NCBI GenBank assembly: GCA_015680905.1
Contig: CM027379.1
Span: forward strand, 28,104,501-28,168,500
Origin: Coptis chinensis
Taxonomy: Eukaryota > Streptophyta > Magnoliopsida > Ranunculales > Ranunculaceae
Length of the DNA stretch: 64,000 nucleotides
Direction: 5' to 3'
Positions 57,834-64,000 of the stretch are shown piece by piece. The notes under the pieces are model-generated. The model did no database searches and had not been told where the DNA came from. It saw only the letters and a program-made list of their open reading frames with translations. The position numbers and the translations under genes were made by a program. Position 1 is the stretch's first letter. Every line of letters begins with the position of its first letter.

Positions 57834-59570
57834 CATATGATGTTCTTCATGGTCGAAAGCAACTTAGACTAATTAACCGCCTACATTCTAAAAGGAGATT
57901 GTAAAAACTTTATTTCATAAGACATCTTGCTATTTTTTAACTTGGATAATTTCTCAACTTTTGAAGCTTAACTATCGGAGACACATCATCCATAAACATC
58001 ACAGTCCTTAAGAAATTAAATTAAACTGATTGAGGGATCAGGTTGTCAAAATGATTACCCAAACTAAAGCCTACGCAAGCAAATCAATGTCAGTATGTAA
58101 AATGTCAACAATTCTGATATATGCTCATCTTATCCCAAACCAACTCTACCATTCTATGAGGCTACACAGTAATTGTGCTATAGGTAATTTTTTTGTTAAA
58201 ATATTAAACCGGGCGCTCACATAGACACTGTTGAATTATACTCTTTTACGCGCACCTTACTATTGCGTATGGGGCTTATTACATTTGGGTTCCTTTAAAT
58301 GCGTGTTCAGATTTTGACATCGCCAAATGAGCATTGACTAATAGTTTACACGAGTTAGAAAAATACATAGATCCGTTATACATTTAATTGTTTTTTTTAT
58401 TCAAGGTTACTTTTTTATTAAGACATTTAAGCTCCGCTTGACAGGTATACCAAATTAGACTTAAATTTTTTTAAAAAAATAATAATGTATATTGACTATA
58501 TATTTGTTTTAAAAATAGTACGGCTTTGGCGTTGTTAAAATACCAGTCGAGTATAGTATAGCTCTTACGTGGATGTTATTATTGTTAATGTGATTCAAAT
58601 GTAGATTTATTTCCTACATGTTCACAACTTAACATCACCAAATTAGAATTTACTAATAGTTAAAACGCCCTAAAAAGATACAAAGCTCCGTTAGTTATTA
58701 AATTTTTTTAGTATCACTTAAAATTAGTAGCTCGATAATTCATCTGACCTTTATAGATTGACTAAATTAGACTTAAATTAAATAACTACAATAATGTGCA
58801 ATAGTTGAATTTTGACACCAACTACAAAAAACTTACTATAAAAAGTCGCTACAACGTAAACATACATCGGTGTGCGTAACACATTAAATAATGCTATTTT
58901 ATATTAAATGAAATTATTGTCAACCATATATATCATACATAATTGATACAAACCAACCTCACTAACTCATTCCAAAAGACAACGAAAAGATTGTAGGGGA
59001 GAAAAAAAAATAGAATAAACCAAATTGGTTGGTTGCATAGTGACAGTGGGTTCACTCAACTCTTCCATACACAGTATTAGTACGGATGAGACCTAAATTT
59101 ACATCAGCCCATATGTAGATGTCGACATCGCATGAGAATAAATTTATTATTAAAAAAACATCATCAGTTGATAGCTAACCACCCTAATCAACTATGATTA
59201 GAGTCATTGACTAACGGGATAACGAAAAAATTAAAAATTAAAAATTAGTTGATTGCATCGTAAGAACAGGCCCAAGCAGCTCTGACCCACATATTCTTCT
59301 GACGGGCAGGAGTCAATTTTACATACATGAAGTAAATTTCTTACTTTTCCACTCGACAACAAAAAATTTGTTAATAAGTTTCCACATTGTAAGGCATTAT
59401 CCTTGTCAATAACATATTACATAATGTTTGCCTGTATCAAACAAAATTAGTGTCAATCAAATCTATCATGCACAAGTTACACAGCAGCTCCCCCGTCATT
59501 CATGGTAACAACCAACAATAATAGTATAGATGAGCAAAAAAAACATGAAAAAAAAAATAAATTGGTTTGT
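57834..59570. repeat. Large tandem repeat unit 2 (about 1.74 kb)
   Basis: Same landmarks as unit 1 in the same order and spacing, with scattered substitutions and small indels. It starts with a short frame DPYDVLHGRKQLRLINRLHS ending in a stop near 57903, which is degraded in unit 1; no family was recognised for it. Confidence 0.92.
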
Positions 59571-60655
59571 TGCATAGTAATCGTTGGATCGAACAGCTCG
59601 GGACAACACCTTATTAGAACGGCATCACCTTAAACTTGCATATCTGCCACACTTACTTAAATCTTAACGTAAGTAGCTTGCTGATGGGACGCACATTTGG
59701 GTTCCTTTCGTGCGTGTTCAACTTTTGTCATCGCCAAATGAGCATTGACTATTAGTTTACACAAGGTAGAAAAATACATAGATCCGTTATATATTTAATT
59801 GTTTTCTTTATTTAAGATTAATTTTTTATTAAGACATTTGAGCTCCGCTTGACTGGTATACTAAATTAGACTTAAAGTAAGAAAAAATCAATAATGTATA
59901 TTGACTATATATTTGTCTTAAAAATAGTACGGCTTTGGCGTAGTTGAAATATCAGTCGAGTCTAATATAGCTCTTACGTAGATGTTATTATTGTCAATGT
60001 GATTCAAATGTAGGTTTCTTTCGTACATGTTCACAATTTAACATCACCAAATTAGAATTGACTAATTGTTAAAACGCCCTGAAGAGATACAAATATCCGT
60101 TAGTTATTAAAAAAAATTTAGTGTCACTTAAAAATATTAGTTCGATAATTCGTCTGACCTTTATAGATTGATTAAATTAGACTTAAATTAAATAACAACA
60201 GTAATGTACAATATTTGAATTTTGATGACAACTACAAACAACTTACTATAAAAAATAGCTACAACGTAAAATGGACATCGATTAAGCGTAACACATTAAA
60301 TAATATTATTTTATATCAAACGCAATTATTGTGGACCATATATATCATCCACAGTTGATACAAACCAACCCCGCTAAATCATGCCAAAAGATAACGAAAA
60401 GATTGTATGGGAGAAAAAAAAACTATGCATAAACCAAATTGGTTGGTTGTATAGTGACAGTGGGATCATTCAACTCTTAGCCGCACACTGTTATTACGGA
60501 CGACACCTAAATTTACAATAGCCCATATGTAGATGTTGACGTTACCTGAGAACAAATTTATTATTAAAAAAACATCATCAGTTGATAGCTAACCACCCCC
60601 GCCCCCCCCCCCCCCCACACGAAGCTATGATTAGAGTCATTGACTGGGAGGATAA

Positions 60656-60695
<40 letters not shown>

Positions 60696-61020
60696 AGGTT
60701 GATTTCATCGTAAGCACTGGCCCAAGCAGCTCTGAGCCACAGATTCTTATCACGGGCGGGAGTAAATTTTACGTACATGAAGTTAATGTCTTAATTTTCC
60801 GGTCACCATCAAAAGAATTGTTAAAAAGTTGCCACATTGTGGGACATCATCCCTGTCAATCACACATTACATAATGCTTGCCTGTATCAAACAAAATAGT
60901 GTCAATCAAATCTATCATGCACAAGTTACACAACAACCCCCACTCATTCATGGTAACAGCCAACAATAATAGTATAGATGAGAAAAAAAAAAAAAACTGG
61001 AAAAAACAAGTTGGTTGGTT
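59571..61020. repeat. Large tandem repeat unit 3 (about 1.45 kb, variant start)
   Basis: Shares units 1-2 from about 59678 (ACGCACATTTGGGTTCC) to CATTCATGGTAACA at 60944. Its first 110 bp instead match 61020-61130 (GCATAGTAATxGTxGGATC, TTAAATTTGCATATCT, CTTAACGTAAGTAGC), showing a second unit type. It has expanded homopolymers: a C-run near 60601-60616 and an A-run near 60659-60692. Confidence 0.9.
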
Positions 61021-61130
61021 GCATAGTAATGGTGGGATCAAACATTTCTGTACCACACATTCTTATCACCACCAGCCCTTAAATTTGCATATCTACAACA
61101 CTTATTTAAAGCTTAACGTAAGTAGCCAAC
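61021..61130. repeat. Partial fourth unit
   Basis: About 110 bp repeating the variant start of unit 3, ending near CTTAACGTAAGTAGCC, after which sequence unique to the RPA-like gene begins. Confidence 0.85.
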
Positions 61131-61365
61131 AGATTCATTATACAAAAAACATGTCCTTTGTCTTTTTAAGAATTAATAATCCTCAAAGTTGTATTACGTT
61201 GACATATAAACAATATTAACTTACTTTGTTGCTTCAGCAAACTTATATAATCTGTCAACCCTATCTTTAAAGTTCTTATCAGTTCATTAAAGTTATACCT
61301 TCTCTTAGAGGGAAAACCCGTCGAAACCACTTCAGAAAACTTATTCCCCAACCAACCATTATCAA
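61131..61365 (+). promoter_or_regulatory. Probable 5' region of the RPA-like gene
   Basis: 235 bp between the repeat array and the ATG at 61366. It has AT-rich TATA-like words (ACATATAAACAATATT near 61200) and a leader-like stretch after them. No element is certain. Confidence 0.35.
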
Positions 61366-62474
61366 ATGGCATCCCAAGCATGTCAATTTCTTGCTAATCT
61401 CCGTACAGGTACATACAAATGGGAAGTTAAAGTTCGCGTAACAAGAATGTGGGAGTCAATTCACTGGAATAACAACAACGTTTTAAGCCGAGACTTTTTA
61501 CTATTAGATGCCCAGGTAATCGATCACATTAGATTTAAGATAATTTTTTAAAGAAATAATTTTTTTTTTCTTTATCCATAGGGAACTCACGTACATGCAA
61601 AATTGGCATCGGAAAACTTTAAAGCCTTTGATAAATTTGCAAAAGGAAAAGTGATAGAAGAAGGCAAAATCTACCTCATTCAACGCTTTGATGTGATGTT
61701 AGCAACAACCTATCGTCTGGTAGTTCATCCATTTGTGATTCATTTTAAACCAGAAACATTAATAGAAGCAGTTGATGAAGAAGTGACTGAAATTGCAAGG
61801 CACAAGTTCAATTTCACTGACTTCAAAAACCTTCAAGAAAAGTCTAAATGAAAAACTCTTTTATCAGGTTATATATTACAGCTTTAAACTTAAATATTTT
61901 TTCTAATTTATATTTTCACGTTAGATTAAACATTCTTTTCACAAGAGAAATTAAATGCCATAAATTCTAATGTTCCTTTGACGTCAACACGTAGATGTTA
62001 TTGGTGTATTAAAAAAAGTTGGCAAGCAAAAAGAAAAATCAGGAACAAATTTACAAGAGATCGTGATCATGGATAAGAAGTGAGTTAAACATTGATATCT
62101 TTAGTTAACAAATCAAATGTATTGTTGTAACTTAATGAATTCTTCCAAATATTTAGTGGCACCGAAATAACAATTGCTTTGTGGGGTGATATCGACAAAT
62201 AAATTCCAGAAGACATTATTACAAAGCATAATGTGATCATTATAGCCACTTCGCTGAATGCAAAAGATTATCAAGGTAAATATACATTTATATTGTTGAC
62301 AATTTATGCTGGTATCAAATATCAGTTAATATCAAATTTATTTTACGACTGGAATTCCATCCAATAAAAAGGTGTTTTACTACATTTTTTTGTAGGCAAA
62401 ATTACACTTTCATCTCTTAGCGGAACAAAAATCTATATCAACCTAGAAGTTGTTACGGAATACATGCACAGGTG

Positions 62475-62518
<44 letters not shown>

Positions 62519-63735
62519 TAGAAAAAAAAAATTAACATACACTATATTCGTTAGAACTATTAATATATGTGTTACATTGGGTGCAATTTTTTTAACTTCA
62601 ATTACTATGCATATTTATGCAAATGCAATTCATTTACGTTTTTTTTCTATTCCCATTATGATCTGCGCTTTTCTTTCTTTGGTACAAACTAGCTTTCGAG
62701 GTACATATATTTCCGTTGAAGTTGAGAGTCCCCCTGAAAATCTATCTGAATAAGAACTACTTAGAAATAGAAGAGTTACCATAGCTAAATTAAAAGAGCT
62801 TGGAAGAGATGAATCACAAAACGGATCAAGCTATACTTGTGCTGCCATAGTAGACAAGGCATACAGTGTTATTTGGTTCTACAATTGCTGCAAACGTTAT
62901 AAGATAACTATCTCACAAAGTGACTCTGATAAACCCTGTTCCAAATGTAAAATGGAGACAGAAAATAGGTGGGTGAAATTAAACTAACGTCTTTGAACTG
63001 TTTTCCCTTTAAGTATCCGACAATATCCTTCAACACATTTTTATTTCAAAGTAGGTATAAACTTCGAATGTGTGTGAATGATTCCTCCGATATCACCACT
63101 TTTGTCGCTTTCAACAAGCATGCTGAAACCTTGCTAATGAAGTCGGTTGAAGAGTTGGACATAATACAAAAGGTAAGTTAATTCACAATTTATTAATACA
63201 TCTTTTGACTATAAGTTGAAACATGTCTTATACAAAATACAGCAAAATGGTCCCGATGCAGCTTCCAAAGAACTCCAAAAAATTGAAGGAAGATCTTTCA
63301 TATTCCAAGTTAAAATCAATGGCTCCAGTGCTAAGGACACTTTTGAATCATTTACCATCGACAAAGTTTACCCTGAAGAAACTGACTTAGATAGTCACGT
63401 TGTTGAGACGGTGAGGTTATGATTTTATTTATTAATTATTTCTTTTCTTAAACAGTAATTGTTGTCAATACTTTAACCATGCTACATTTTTAACAAACAT
63501 AGGGTTATAAGCTCGCAACTTCTGAAATGGTTCGAAAAGATGCTTCAGCCGATAAGGACAACTCTGAAATACAAGTAGCAAAAAAAAAAATTGAAAAGCA
63601 CATAATACTCGGTAAATAAACAACAAACACATTTGTGTGACATTATTTGAATATTCATTTCCTCTGTTTGTTACCAAGAATATTTAACTACATCTACTTT
63701 TTTTGGTATCCTTTGCAGCCCACACCCATGTATGA
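61366..63735 (+). pseudogene. Replication protein A large subunit-like gene (ten exons)
   Basis: RPA binds single-stranded DNA; RPA-like genes are carried by many plant Helitrons. GT-AG exons: 61366-61515, 61582-61867, 61996-62079, 62157-62275, 62396-62471, 62693-62968, 63055-63172, 63243-63410, 63503-63611, 63719-63735; the phases checked (exons 1-6) agree. Blocks: TYKWEVKVRVTRMWES (first OB fold, DUF223-like), LLLDAQGTHVHAKL, FVIHFKPET, SDVIGVLKKVGKQ and ITIALWGDIDK (second OB fold), SFRGTYISVEVESPPE, then a zinc-ribbon-like CCKRY...PCSKCKME and YKLRMCVNDSSDITTFVAFN of the C-terminal OB fold. Three in-frame stops (TGA 61849-61851, TAA 62200-62202, TAA 62751-62753) break it while every splice site survives. 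Confidence 0.87.
62478..62515. repeat. TA microsatellite in an RPA intron
   Basis: About 18 AT units just after the donor of exon 5. Apparent IYIY frames are artefacts. Confidence 0.97.
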
Positions 63736-64000
63736 AGAGTCACCTGTGTTATGTCTTTATCTTTAATTCCTCACAACTCGCCTGTAAAATGGAGAATGAA
63801 ATGCTACTACGCCTACCTCCATCCGCCGCTAGGTCCATCTAATAAATGCTACTTATTTTACTCTGTTCAAGTCATGTAGCTCGGCGTGTTATAATAATAT
63901 TTATGTACATATGTTTATTTTTAACTTACTTTTTGCTGTGATCAACTCTAGCAACCTTTGTACATGAGCTTCCTATCAATAAAATATACTAATTTAAATA
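63736..64000 (+). other. 3' flank of the RPA-like gene
   Basis: Carries AATAAA-type signals near 63842 and at 63978-63983 (CAATAAAATATAC), suitable for polyadenylation. No Helitron CTRR terminus with a hairpin was identified before the window ends. Confidence 0.45.

Noticed and set aside
60878-61219. 113-codon plus-strand frame
   Set aside because: It crosses the end of repeat unit 3 and the partial unit 4 and has no protein features.

Overview
This window is AT-rich plant nuclear DNA, most likely from a eudicot and from a transposon-dense, gene-poor part of a chromosome. The evidence is plant-type families throughout: F-box/LRR genes, a fasciclin-like arabinogalactan protein, a HAK/KUP transporter exon, an argininosuccinate lyase exon, and plant L1, Ty1/copia, Ty3/gypsy, CACTA, hAT, Tourist and Helitron elements. 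Introns follow the GT-AG rule. The species cannot be named from the sequence. No gene in the window looks fully intact; nearly all recognisable coding sequence is broken or belongs to mobile elements.

Layout. 1-2390: a 5'-truncated L1 LINE (minus strand) joined to a broken F-box/LRR gene. 2298-5486: an inverted-repeat structure enclosing a fasciclin-like pseudogene, itself hit by a gag-only LTR retrotransposon (TSD TCATA) and, in one arm, by an hAT element (TSD GTGGAGCA). 6950-18973: a tRNA-derived SINE (minus strand) split by an 11.7-kb CACTA element (7222-18931, TSD CAC) that holds several extra CACTA-type ends and fragments of at least two host genes. 19633-20153: a short L1 insertion carrying an RNase H domain, with a 14-bp TSD. 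20771-23076: a TA microsatellite, a 1.7-kb inverted-repeat element and a small MITE.

23150-34540: two solo LTRs of one long-LTR family (3.8 and 4.3 kb, each with its own 5-bp TSD) flank a rearranged F-box locus with a large inverted duplication. 34687-37561: three hAT-type non-autonomous elements with 8-bp TSDs and one Tourist-like MITE with TAA TSD. 39608-42342: an internally deleted copia element. 43243-48421: further inverted-repeat elements, including a palindromic minisatellite inside CACTA-like ends, an hAT-like element and an 0.8-kb fold-back.

50278-55701 is a decayed Helitron Rep-helicase gene. It is followed by about 5 kb of 1.4-1.75-kb tandem repeats and then by a ten-exon replication protein A-like gene with three premature stops. 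RepHel plus RPA on one strand is the gene set known from plant Helitrons, so these may be one large element, although its ends were not found.

The main value of the window is its stratigraphy: target-site duplications and interrupted elements allow several insertions to be ordered by eye. The captured host exons and fold-back structures are plausible small-RNA sources, but that is inference.
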